Notes under the pieces: generated by a model | Told to the model about the DNA's origin: nothing | The model's input: only the letters and a program-made list of their open reading frames with translations | Databases searched by the model: none | Part shown: positions 51,477 to 59,516 of the stretch, in pieces | Numbering within the stretch: the first letter of the stretch is position 1 | Layout: every line of letters begins with the position of its first letter | Program-made: the position numbers and the translations under genes | DNA from: Planctomycetota bacterium | GTDB lineage: Bacteria > Planctomycetota > Phycisphaerae > Phycisphaerales > UBA5793 | Length of the DNA: 64,000 bases | Direction: 5' to 3' | Assembly (NCBI GenBank): GCA_963205185.1 | Contig: CAUJHZ010000030.1 | Location: 29,982 to 93,981 of the forward strand

Positions 51477-52484
51477 ATGCGCACGCTCGTGCTCTCTCTC
51501 GCTCTGGCGGCCGCGTCGATGTCTGGCGCCGCGCGGGCCGGCAATGACCTGCTGGCGGTCAGCTCGCCTGGAGACGTCTACACCATCGATTCGATGACGG
51601 GTCAGGGCCAACTCATCAACGGCGCGCGGCGCTATCGCGATCTCAACTGCCTCGCCAAACGCGCCGACGGCGTGATGTTTGCCATGTCGGGCGGCGAACT
51701 CATCACCATCGACGAGTTCAGCGGCCAGATGGAACCGGTCATCACGACCAGTCTCGACTACGTGCGCGGCCTGGCGTTCGGCCCCGACGGCAAGCTGTAT
51801 GGCATCAACGACGGCGGCGTGGCGATGCCCGATGTGCTCTATCGCATCGATCCTGCGAGCGGCGCGACGACGCTCATCGGAGCCGCATCGCACGCGCGCC
51901 TCCAGGGCATGGCCATCAACAGCTCCGGGAAGGCTTTCGTCTGGGATACCGAGTCGGGTCTGTTGCGCCTTGAGCTTGAGACCGGCGCGACGAGCGATGT
52001 CAATGCGCAGCTCGACGGCTCGCACGATATCGAATCGCTGGCGTTCTCGGCCGGTGGGGAGTTGCTGGGCTGTGCATATGGGCTCTATTCGCTCGACGTG
52101 CAAAGCGGCGCGCGGACGTACATCGGCGCCGGCGGGTACATCGGCGTGCGCGGCATTGCGTTCATCGGGTCAGCCGGCGGCTATGCGCTGCGCGCCGGCG
52201 GCCGCTGCCCCGGGGAGGTGACCGTCGAATGGTGGGGCGCGACGGCCGAGCGCCGACAGGCGCTCATCTTCGGCGCTGCCCAGGGCGGCACGATCATTCC
52301 CGGCGGCGTGTGCCAGGGCGCCATGCTCGGCATCCAGGGCGGCGTGCGGATCGTCCACACGTTCGGCACCGGCAGCGGCCGCGGCATCATCTCGGGCAGT
52401 GCCGGCACCGGGGCCTGCGGCGGCTGGCTGCAACTCGTGCAGGTGCCCGGCTGCGCGGTGAGCAATGATGCACAGGTTCCCTGA
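51477..52484 (+). CDS. Secreted propeller-like protein B, paralog of the preceding gene
   Basis: A 335-residue exported protein aligned along its full length with the gene upstream. The signal peptide is about 1-22 (RTLVLSLALAAASMSGAARA). The same features occur: VYTIDSMTGQGQLINGARR, LYRIDPASGATTLIGAA, then the C-terminal domain with GGRCPGEVTVEWWGA, GVCQGAMLGIQGGVR and SAGTGACGGWLQLVQVPGC. The start follows GAGGAAGAGG. The pair clearly arose by tandem duplication with the two ends conserved best. Expression is separate because a terminator lies between them. Function unknown. Confidence 0.75.
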   Translation: MRTLVLSLALAAASMSGAARAGNDLLAVSSPGDVYTIDSMTGQGQLINGARRYRDLNCLAKRADGVMFAMSGGELITIDEFSGQMEPVITTSLDYVRGLAFGPDGKLYGINDGGVAMPDVLYRIDPASGATTLIGAASHARLQGMAINSSGKAFVWDTESGLLRLELETGATSDVNAQLDGSHDIESLAFSAGGELLGCAYGLYSLDVQSGARTYIGAGGYIGVRGIAFIGSAGGYALRAGGRCPGEVTVEWWGATAERRQALIFGAAQGGTIIPGGVCQGAMLGIQGGVRIVHTFGTGSGRGIISGSAGTGACGGWLQLVQVPGCAVSNDAQVP

Positions 52485-52530
52485 GATGGACTGCAAAGTT
52501 GCGGGGCGGCTCATGCCGGTCTGGCGCCGG

Positions 52531-53700
52531 TCAGAATTCGAGGATGCGGGCAACTTGCCGGCGAATCGCCGCATCGAAGGTCGGCACGTCGAAGCGCAGG
52601 GCGTTGCGGCGGCAGGCCTCGGCGTCGATTGCCGCCGATTCAAACTGCCGCATCGCCTCGCACAGGGCTGCGGTGCTCTGCTGCTGAAAGGTGACGCCGA
52701 CGCGATCGGCCATCCAGTCTTCGGCGCCCCCGCGATGCAGGGCGATGACCGGACAGCCGCATGCCATGGCTTCGACGGGCACGAGGCCGAAGTCCTCGAC
52801 GCCGGGAAAGAGCAGGGCTCGCGCGCTGCGGTATTCGTGACGCGTCTGCTCGTTGTCGAGCGGTCCGAGGAAGGTGACGGTCGGCCCGGCGAGTTGGCGC
52901 AGAAAGGCGGCCTGCGAACCGTCACCGCCGATGCGCAGCGGCACGCGCAGCGCGTTGGCCGCATGAACGGCGAGGTCGATGCGCTTGTAGGGCTCGAGTG
53001 CGGAGATGACAAGATAGTGCTCGCCGCGCGCGATGCGCGGCTCGGGCGTGAAGAAATCGGTGTCAACGGGCGGGTGCACGACGGTCGCTTCGCGATCGTA
53101 GCAGGATGCGATGGCGCGGGCGGTGTGAGCGCTGTTGGCGAGGAAGGTATCTACGCGATCGCACGTCTGGCGGTCGTAGCGGCGGAGTCGATTGCCAAAG
53201 AGGCTAAAGCCGGCGCGGCGGAGTCGGCCGGGCAACCCCCCGCTGCCGTAATCTTCCGTGAGCGACCAGAGGTAGCGCGCCGGGCAGTGGCAGTAGCACA
53301 GGTGGGGCGCGCGGCCGGAGCCATCGCAGCGCATCGGCGGCGTGATGGCCTTGATCATCGCCGAACTCGTGGAGATCAGCAGATCGAAGCGCGGCTCGAT
53401 GCGCAGCGATTCGACGGCGCGCGGGTAGAGCGGCAGGTACCAGCGGCGCAGGCGGCCTGCGGCGCCGGGCCAGCGCTGCAGCGATGAAGTGTGGATCGTG
53501 CAGGCGTCGAGCGCGGGCGTGTAGCGGCGCGAAGCGTCGTGCACCATCAAAAAGAGATCGGTGGGTCCGAACAGAACCGCGAGGCGGTCGAGCACGCGCT
53601 CGCCGCCGCGCATGCCCACGAGCCAGTCGTGGGCGAGGGCGATGCGCAGCGTGGCTGAGGGGGCCGCTGAGGCGTCGGGTTTGCTTTGCGCGACTACCAT
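52531..53700 (-). CDS. Glycosyltransferase family 4 protein
   Basis: A 389-residue GT-B glycosyltransferase. The N-terminal half starts with LRIALAHDWLVGMRGGERVL (nucleotide-fold entry with acceptor glycine loop). The C-terminal half has LVISALEPYKRIDLAVHAAN, then GPLDNEQTRHEYRSARALLF and FGLVPVEAMACGCPVIALHR, carrying the E-x7-E type donor-binding motif. Similar proteins in planctomycetes and proteobacteria act on capsular or O-antigen chains, often as mannosyltransferases, but the sugar cannot be assigned. Its start codon is only nine bases from the divergent gene at 53710. A glycosyltransferase here, 6 kb from the main polysaccharide locus, may supply the same pathway. Confidence 0.85.
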   Translation of the reverse strand: MVVAQSKPDASAAPSATLRIALAHDWLVGMRGGERVLDRLAVLFGPTDLFLMVHDASRRYTPALDACTIHTSSLQRWPGAAGRLRRWYLPLYPRAVESLRIEPRFDLLISTSSAMIKAITPPMRCDGSGRAPHLCYCHCPARYLWSLTEDYGSGGLPGRLRRAGFSLFGNRLRRYDRQTCDRVDTFLANSAHTARAIASCYDREATVVHPPVDTDFFTPEPRIARGEHYLVISALEPYKRIDLAVHAANALRVPLRIGGDGSQAAFLRQLAGPTVTFLGPLDNEQTRHEYRSARALLFPGVEDFGLVPVEAMACGCPVIALHRGGAEDWMADRVGVTFQQQSTAALCEAMRQFESAAIDAEACRRNALRFDVPTFDAAIRRQVARILEF

Positions 53701-53709
53701 CGATCACCC

Positions 53710-54804
53710 ATGTCCAGCCAGCCTGCTGTCCACGCCGCGAACCTGCACGGCCTCGACTATCGCACCGAGGCCAGGCGCCTTGGTCCGCCGCCGGCGCCGA
53801 TCACCGATGTGCACACGCACATCAACGGGACGAAGGCCGTCGAGATCTACCGGCGCGCGGCGGACCTGTTCGGCGTGCAGCAAGTCTATTCCATGACGCA
53901 TCTCGAACACGTGGAAGTGACGCGCGAAGTCTTCGGGCCGCGCCTGCGCTACATCGCCGTGCCGCAGTGGGGCGCGACCGACCGGCGCAAGGCGTTCACG
54001 ACCGACTGGCTTGATCGCATCGAGCGCTACGCGGAGATCGGCTGCCGCATCTGCAAGTTCTGGGCCGCGCCGCGCTCGCGCGACATCGGCATCGAACTGG
54101 GCGAGCCGGATCTTTTCGCGCTCGATGGCCCGCATCGGCGTGAAGCGATGAGAGTCGCCCGACGCTGCGGCATGATGTTCATGACCCACGTGGCCGATCC
54201 TGATACGTGGTTTGCCGGCAAATACGCCAATGCGAAGCGCTACGGCACTAAGCTGGATCAGTACCGGCCGCTGGAGCGCGTGCTCGACGAGTTCGGCGAT
54301 GTGCCGTGGATCGCAGCGCACATGGGCGGCTATCCGGAGGATCTCGATTTTCTCGACGCCCTGCTGGCGCGGCACGAGAACCTGCATCTCGATACGTCGG
54401 CGACGAAATGGATGATCCGCGAAATCTCGCGCCAGCCGCGCCAGCGCATCGTGGAGTTTCTGACCCGGTGGCAGGGCCGCGTTCTCTTCGGCTCGGACAT
54501 CGTGACGACGGATGAGCATCTCAAGCCCACGGCCAGCGCGATGGGCATGGGGCATCTTGCGGCGGATGAGGATGAGGCCTTCGATCTCTACGCGAGCCGG
54601 TACTACGCGCTGCGGCTCATGTGGGAGAGCGATCACCACGGGCCTTCGCCGATTGCCGATCCGGACCTGGCGATGGCGGAGCCGGAGCGGTATGACGCGA
54701 ATGCATCGCCGATGCTCGACGGCAAGAAGTTGCCGCGCGACCTGCTGACGAGCCTGTACCACGACGCGGCGGCGAACCTGCTCGACGCGTGGCACACTTC
54801 GTGA
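53710..54804 (+). CDS. Amidohydrolase-2 family metal-dependent hydrolase
   Basis: A 364-residue TIM-barrel protein. The N-terminal metal motif is ITDVHTHING (D-x-H-x-H). Later strands carry FMTHVADPDTW, PWIAAHMGGYPEDLDFLDAL, ENLHLDTSATKW and RVLFGSDIVTTD, giving the His and Asp residues expected for the amidohydrolase_2 group (decarboxylase or lactonase-like). Substrate cannot be inferred. I chose the ATG at 53710; an in-frame start at 53686 would overlap the divergent glycosyltransferase. The close divergent spacing leaves no room for a normal leader on either side. It is followed by a repetitive intergenic region. Confidence 0.8.
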   Translation: MSSQPAVHAANLHGLDYRTEARRLGPPPAPITDVHTHINGTKAVEIYRRAADLFGVQQVYSMTHLEHVEVTREVFGPRLRYIAVPQWGATDRRKAFTTDWLDRIERYAEIGCRICKFWAAPRSRDIGIELGEPDLFALDGPHRREAMRVARRCGMMFMTHVADPDTWFAGKYANAKRYGTKLDQYRPLERVLDEFGDVPWIAAHMGGYPEDLDFLDALLARHENLHLDTSATKWMIREISRQPRQRIVEFLTRWQGRVLFGSDIVTTDEHLKPTASAMGMGHLAADEDEAFDLYASRYYALRLMWESDHHGPSPIADPDLAMAEPERYDANASPMLDGKKLPRDLLTSLYHDAAANLLDAWHTS

Positions 54805-54824
54805 TTGCTGCACGTCCAACGCTC

Positions 54825-54982
54825 ACCACAAAGCCCACCAAGGGCGCGAAGAGTAGACACGAAGAGTGAGGAGACTCAGCCGCAAAGAGGCTCAAAAGGC
54901 GCAAGAGAATGATTTTTCGCTTTGCTCTTTTTCTTTTGTGTCTTCTGTGCCTCTTTGCGGCAAATCCATTGCGGCAAATCCC
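54825..54982. repeat. A-rich/T-rich intergenic repeat with inverted ends
   Basis: GCCGCAAAGAGGC at 54879-54891 is repeated inverted as GCCTCTTTGCGGC at 54949-54961, with AT-rich, low-complexity words between them (CGCAAGAG, TTTTTCTTTTGTGTCTTC). The composition is clearly different from the coding background. It looks like one of the intergenic elements with the words 'cacaaag' and 'cttctgtgcctcttt'. Its 3' end abuts the DUF4159 gene. Confidence 0.65.
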
Positions 54983-54988
54983 GGCGGT

Positions 54989-55678
54989 TCAGTGCGTGAG
55001 CACCCAGGCGAGGACGTTGGCGTTGATGTACTTGGCATCGCGGATTTCGTTGCCGCCGCAGCAGCAGCATCCGCCGCCTGCGTTGCCGGTGTCATTGAGC
55101 CCTTCGGGCGAGTAGATCATCGCGAGCCGGCCGTTCAAGCGCAGGCCGTACAGTTTCACGTCCGCCTTGTTCGTCTTGGTGCGCAGGCTGGTGATGTGAA
55201 AGACCGTCTGGAAGATGTCCTCATCAAGTTCGAGCGGCTCAAGGGGCGCCTCGGCAAAGACCTGCGCAATCTCGTGACGGAACGAGCGATTCCAGTCGCC
55301 GCTCGAGCAGCCGGCCGAGGCGAGAATGAACCCGCCGCGCTCGATGTACTGGCGGATGGCGGTGAACTGCGCATCGGTGAAGGTGAATTCGCCCTCGCCG
55401 CTGAGCACCGCAAAGGGAAAGTTGTACAGCTCGGGCGAGTCGAGCGCGATGCGGGCCGGCTCGCGGTTGACCTTGATTTCCGTCTCGCGCGCGAGCAGAT
55501 CGAGGTAGCCTGAGGCAAAGCACTGCGCGGTCTTGTCCTGGTCGTAGACGAGATGCGCCACCTGCACGACGGCGGCCTCCTGCGGCGGATCCTGCCCGGC
55601 TGGTGCGAGGCGCACCGGCTCGATGATCGGCAGCACCAGTGCCGTTGCGAGGACGAGACGGCGGAGATCAAGGTTCAT
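54989..55678 (-). CDS. DUF4159-type exported protein
   Basis: A 229-residue protein with an N-terminal hydrophobic signal or anchor (LVLATALVLPIIEPV, residues 8-22). The body matches the DUF4159 pattern: VAHLVYDQDKTAQCF, PFAVLSGEGEFTFTDAQF, YIERGGFILASAGCSSGDW and LAMIYSPEGLND. Members occur in planctomycete clusters with MoxR ATPase and von-Willebrand-type proteins; a role in envelope assembly is assumed, not shown. A striking run of four adjacent cysteines (GGGCCCCGGNE) lies near the C-terminus. Its start codon overlaps the stop of the upstream membrane protein by 11 bases, so both are translated together. Confidence 0.75.
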   Translation of the reverse strand: MNLDLRRLVLATALVLPIIEPVRLAPAGQDPPQEAAVVQVAHLVYDQDKTAQCFASGYLDLLARETEIKVNREPARIALDSPELYNFPFAVLSGEGEFTFTDAQFTAIRQYIERGGFILASAGCSSGDWNRSFRHEIAQVFAEAPLEPLELDEDIFQTVFHITSLRTKTNKADVKLYGLRLNGRLAMIYSPEGLNDTGNAGGGCCCCGGNEIRDAKYINANVLAWVLTH

Positions 55679-57890
55679 CGCGGGTCTCCTTCGTGTCGGG
55701 GGCGGCCTGCTGGCTGGCGAGGCGCCGGAAGTAGCGGGCCGCCAGGTCGCGGTAGCGCGCCGGGATCGAGCCCAGCGCCTGGCCGTCCTTGCTCTCGCGC
55801 GATTGTTGCGAACGGACAGCCGACCGGCTTGCGGCGATTCCGGGCGGCGCGGCAGGGTCTTCGAGTTCGGTCAGGTGACGCCGCGGACCGTTCGGATCGC
55901 TACGGCCGGCGACGGGTTCGGCGGCGCCATCGCGATTGATGAGCGACCGGTTGCGCGCTTCGTCGAGCAGGGCGCTCGAGGCGGAGTCGTTGCCGGAGTT
56001 CGTTGCCGCCGCACCGCCAGTTGAGGGTTCGGCGCTGGCGCTTTGTCCCTGGCCCGAACCGGGTGTGCCGCTCTGAGGCTGTGAATCGCCGGGAGCACCG
56101 TCGCCGGGCTGCTGACCTTCGCTGCCTGCATTGGACTCGCCGGATGGCGCGGTGGCTGCGGCGCTGCTGCCGGTGGCGCCGTCGGCCGCGCCGCCGTTTG
56201 ACTGCGCGCTGCCGGATTCACCGGACTGACCCTCACCTTTCCCGGCGCCAGAGCCCGATGCGCTCGATGGTGCGCCGCCGCCGTTTGCCTGCGAGCCGCC
56301 GCTGCACGCTGCGTAAGTTGCTTCGTCGATGATGAGAATGTCGCACGCGGCCGCAGCGGCGCTCTGCGGCCCGCCGAATTCATCGGGCCGGTTGTCGGCG
56401 GCGCTGGCCTGGAGGCGCACGGTGTCGCCCGGCTGCAGGTCCAATTGCGAGAGGTCGATCGGCGCGGCGGCAGCGCTGCGGCCGGCCGATTCCTGCATTG
56501 CATCCAGCGGCTGGGACGCCTCGGCGACGACCTCTCCGTCGCGCATCACCTGGGCCGTGAGTTGAAGCTGCGATACGCCGAGGTCATCGCTCGCCTGCAC
56601 CTGCGCGGTGAAGCGCTGATCCGCCAGGGCCGCAGCGCGCGGCGGCGGCTGCGCGATCGAAACCTGCGGCGGCGCATCGGCCACGACCTCGATGCGCAGC
56701 GGCGTGGGCGTCGAAGCCAGCCCGGTCGGGCCGATGAGATGCAGCGCGATCTCGTGCGTACCGACCGCGGCCGCGTCCCAGTCCCACACCGCAGCGCGAG
56801 TGTCTGGTGAGACGGCGCCATGGCGCGCGTTGCCGCCGGCGGCGCGGAGCGCGCTGAGCGGCAGCGTGGAAGTGGCTTGCAGGGTGAGGCGGCTCGCCTG
56901 CAGCACACGGATCGGTTCCGGGTGATCGCCCAGCGGCACGCGGCGGGGGTCGGATGACCAGCCGTAGGCCGGGCCGCGGATAAGCAGCGTGCGCGACTCC
57001 CAGCGGGGCACGAGGCGCGGGGTAATGGTCATCCACGCGCTGCGGCCGCGCGGCGTGTCGATCATCACCTGCACCGGCTCGCGGCAGTCGCGCAGTGTGC
57101 CGGTGAACTGCCGCTCGTCTGCTGCTGCATCGCCCGGCTGCATGGGGAGGCGAACGATCGCGGCGGAGCGGTCGCGCGGGTTGCGACTGACGAGATCGGC
57201 GCGGTCGACCTGGCCGCCGGTGATGCGCACCTGGAGCGCCGCGCTGTCGCCGTAGACGATCTCGGCGCGCTGCGGCTCGAATGAGACGTCTAAGATGAGC
57301 GGCGTGTAGGGCGGGTGTTCGCCGAATGGATCGATGAGGCGCAGCGCGACTGCATCGATCGGCCGCGGCGCAGCCAACGCCGCGGCGACGATGAACGCGA
57401 GCGCCCCGGCCAGCGCGAGCAGCGAGCGGCGGCGCGCGGCGGCAGCGGTGAGGCGCTGCGGCTCGGTGCGGCGCGCTGCGGCTTCGCCCTGTTCGCTGGT
57501 GCGGGCGCGAAGCAGGGCGCCGATCTCTGCCGGGGCTGCAAGCGAAGGCGCGACTTGCAACTGCACGGCGGTGATGAGCGGGTTGTGCCGCAGGCCGCAG
57601 CGCTGCTCGATCTCGCGCGCCAGGCGCGCGGGCGAGGCGCGGCGAATGGCGCGCGGCGGAATGCAGCGCCACAGCAGACGAGCCAGCCCCGCGAGCAGCA
57701 GCAGCCCCAGCAAAAGCCGCAGCCACGCAGGCAGCGGCCAGACTGCATCGACGGCCACCACGGCCGCGGCGAGCGGCAGCCACTGCCACAGCGCTGCGGC
57801 CACACGGCCCGCGACGCCAACGAGCGCAAGCTCCACGCGTGCGCTGGAGAGGCGCTGGCGAAGCGTCGGAATGGGATCGCGGCTGGACAT
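55668..57890 (-). CDS. Membrane protein with a low-complexity Gly/Ser/Gln-rich C-terminal region
   Basis: A 740-residue protein with two N-terminal membrane segments (about 25-70, ALWQWLPLAAAVVAVDAVWP, then LLLGLLLLAGLARLLW) and one at about 140-165 (LLALAGALAFIVAAALAA). Beta-rich extracytoplasmic parts follow. Residues about 530-650 are a low-complexity stretch of G/S/A/Q/E repeats (GAGKGEGQSGESGSAQSNGG). The arrangement resembles a DUF4175-like planctomycete protein. It overlaps the DUF4159 gene by 11 bases. I chose the ATG at 57890 (MSSRDPIPTLRQ) because the membrane segments follow closely; the longer frame runs over a divergent gene. Function unknown. Confidence 0.7.
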   Translation of the reverse strand: MSSRDPIPTLRQRLSSARVELALVGVAGRVAAALWQWLPLAAAVVAVDAVWPLPAWLRLLLGLLLLAGLARLLWRCIPPRAIRRASPARLAREIEQRCGLRHNPLITAVQLQVAPSLAAPAEIGALLRARTSEQGEAAARRTEPQRLTAAAARRRSLLALAGALAFIVAAALAAPRPIDAVALRLIDPFGEHPPYTPLILDVSFEPQRAEIVYGDSAALQVRITGGQVDRADLVSRNPRDRSAAIVRLPMQPGDAAADERQFTGTLRDCREPVQVMIDTPRGRSAWMTITPRLVPRWESRTLLIRGPAYGWSSDPRRVPLGDHPEPIRVLQASRLTLQATSTLPLSALRAAGGNARHGAVSPDTRAAVWDWDAAAVGTHEIALHLIGPTGLASTPTPLRIEVVADAPPQVSIAQPPPRAAALADQRFTAQVQASDDLGVSQLQLTAQVMRDGEVVAEASQPLDAMQESAGRSAAAAPIDLSQLDLQPGDTVRLQASAADNRPDEFGGPQSAAAAACDILIIDEATYAACSGGSQANGGGAPSSASGSGAGKGEGQSGESGSAQSNGGAADGATGSSAAATAPSGESNAGSEGQQPGDGAPGDSQPQSGTPGSGQGQSASAEPSTGGAAATNSGNDSASSALLDEARNRSLINRDGAAEPVAGRSDPNGPRRHLTELEDPAAPPGIAASRSAVRSQQSRESKDGQALGSIPARYRDLAARYFRRLASQQAAPDTKETRDEP

Positions 57891-57996
57891 GGGCGCTTGG
57901 TCGCTTCCCAATGCTACCGAAATTGATCGGCCCGGCCGCAGGGACCGTGCGAAATTGTCCGCAGCCGCGGTTGGCGCGGGGCCGCTAGCCTTGTTC

Positions 57997-58728
57997 ATGA
58001 AACCGCTTCTCCGCCCTGGTTTGACCTTCCTGATCCTGATGGCGCTGAGTCTGACGGGGTGCGCCCGCGAGCGAGAGCCCGGTCCGCTGCCGGGCTTCGA
58101 GGCGACGCAGTGGCTCGGCGAGGAACAGAGCACCGGCGATCTGCCCGCCGGCGCTTCGCTGGAGCACTTCCAAGCCGGCCGTCGTGAGTTTGCGATCATC
58201 GTTGATGGCCGCGTCTCGGAGATCATCGAAATGGACGTCGCCTCGGCGCCGAATGACTCGTGGCGCACCGTCATCGAGGGCCAGCGGGCGGCGCTGGTGC
58301 GCGAGCAGGATGGCGACCTGCTGCTGGTGCAGACGACGGATTATCCCAACAACGCGGTGACGACGTTCGAGCCCCCGCTGCCGCTGATCATCTCGGGCAT
58401 GGCGGTCGGCGAGCAGCGAGCGACTGAGCATTCAGTAACGGTGCGGCCGCTCGATGATGCTGCGGCGCTGATCGATCGCGGCCAGGCGACGCAGACGCTG
58501 CAGCGTCGCTCGGACCAGGCGTTGCGCCTGCCGCACGATCGGATGGACCGGGCGGCGGTGTTTGAACGGACGTTGGCGCTGGACCTGACGCGCGCCAAGG
58601 TGAACGAGACGAACCGGGCCTGGTACGTGCCGGACCTGGGCCTGGCCGCCGAGCAGAGTCGCGAGCAGGTGAAGGTGCTGGGCCCGCTGGGCTGGACGCA
58701 CGAGCGGCTGATGCTGCGCGTGCCGTGA
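57997..58728 (+). CDS. Predicted lipoprotein of unknown function
   Basis: A 243-residue protein with a lipoprotein signal sequence: basic N-terminus, hydrophobic core LTFLILMALSLTGC, and lipobox L-T-G-C at residues 19-22. The mature part is mixed alpha/beta, with no family I recognise. It stands divergent from the membrane protein at 55668-57890, with about 107 bases between. The start ATG at 57997 gives an ideal signal peptide. It is convergent with kdsB, 50 bases away. Confidence 0.7.
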   Translation: MKPLLRPGLTFLILMALSLTGCAREREPGPLPGFEATQWLGEEQSTGDLPAGASLEHFQAGRREFAIIVDGRVSEIIEMDVASAPNDSWRTVIEGQRAALVREQDGDLLLVQTTDYPNNAVTTFEPPLPLIISGMAVGEQRATEHSVTVRPLDDAAALIDRGQATQTLQRRSDQALRLPHDRMDRAAVFERTLALDLTRAKVNETNRAWYVPDLGLAAEQSREQVKVLGPLGWTHERLMLRVP

Positions 58729-58777
58729 ACGCCGGGAGTCGAGCAGTTCAGCACAGGGGCAGCGAGGCGCCGAGGCG

Positions 58778-59512
58778 TTACGCCGGGTGTTCAGCGAGCC
58801 AGCGCTTGACAAATTCGTTGTACTGCTCAGGCGTGTCGATGCCATGGTGGCGCGCGTCGGCGATGACGACCTGAATGCGCCGGCCATGTTCGAGCACGCG
58901 CAGCTGTTCGAGGTGCTCGGTGCGTTCGAGCGGCGTGGGCGTCATGCCGACGTACTCGATGAGAAACTCGCGGCGGTAGGCGTACAGCCCCACGTGCTTG
59001 AGCGGCTGGCTCGGGCCGATCGCATCGCGCTTGAAGGGAATGAGCGCCCGCGAAAAGTAGAGGGCCCGGCCCATGCGATCGACGACGACCTTGACAATGT
59101 TTGGATCGGCCGGATCCTCGTCGGCGGCGAAGGGGGAGGCGACGGTGCACATGTCCGCGTCGCCCAAGGCCTGGGCGGCCTTGTCGATGAGCGCGGGTTC
59201 GATGTCGGGCTCGTCGCCCTGCACGTTGACGACGATCGTGCCGTGCGCCAGGTCGCGGGCGACCTCGGCAAGGCGGCTGGTGCCGTTGGGATGATCGGCG
59301 CGGGTCATGACGACTTCGCCGCCGAAGCCCTGCACGGCCTTGGCGATGCGCGAGTCGTCGGTGGCCACGAGAACGCGCGAAGCGCACGAAGCCAGCGATG
59401 CGCGCTCGCAGACGTGTTGAATGAGGGGGCGGCCGGTGCGGGCGGCCAGTGGTTTCCCGGGGAAGCGACTGGATGCGTAACGGGCGGGAATGACCACGAC
59501 CACGTCGCTCAT
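58778..59512 (-). CDS. kdsB: 3-deoxy-manno-octulosonate cytidylyltransferase KdsB
   Basis: A 244-residue CMP-Kdo synthetase, which activates Kdo for lipopolysaccharide core synthesis. The N-terminus reads VVVIPARYASSRFPGKPLAA, with the nucleotide-binding motif. Other family blocks are VLVATDDSRIA, NVQGDEPDIEPALIDKAAQA and HVGLYAYRREFLIEY, then TEHLEQLRVLEHG. The length matches. It ends four bases before the TPR gene starts. Kdo activation implies an outer membrane with lipopolysaccharide-like lipid, as in many planctomycetes. Confidence 0.95.
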   Translation of the reverse strand: MSDVVVVIPARYASSRFPGKPLAARTGRPLIQHVCERASLASCASRVLVATDDSRIAKAVQGFGGEVVMTRADHPNGTSRLAEVARDLAHGTIVVNVQGDEPDIEPALIDKAAQALGDADMCTVASPFAADEDPADPNIVKVVVDRMGRALYFSRALIPFKRDAIGPSQPLKHVGLYAYRREFLIEYVGMTPTPLERTEHLEQLRVLEHGRRIQVVIADARHHGIDTPEQYNEFVKRWLAEHPA

Positions 59513-59516
59513 GCCA

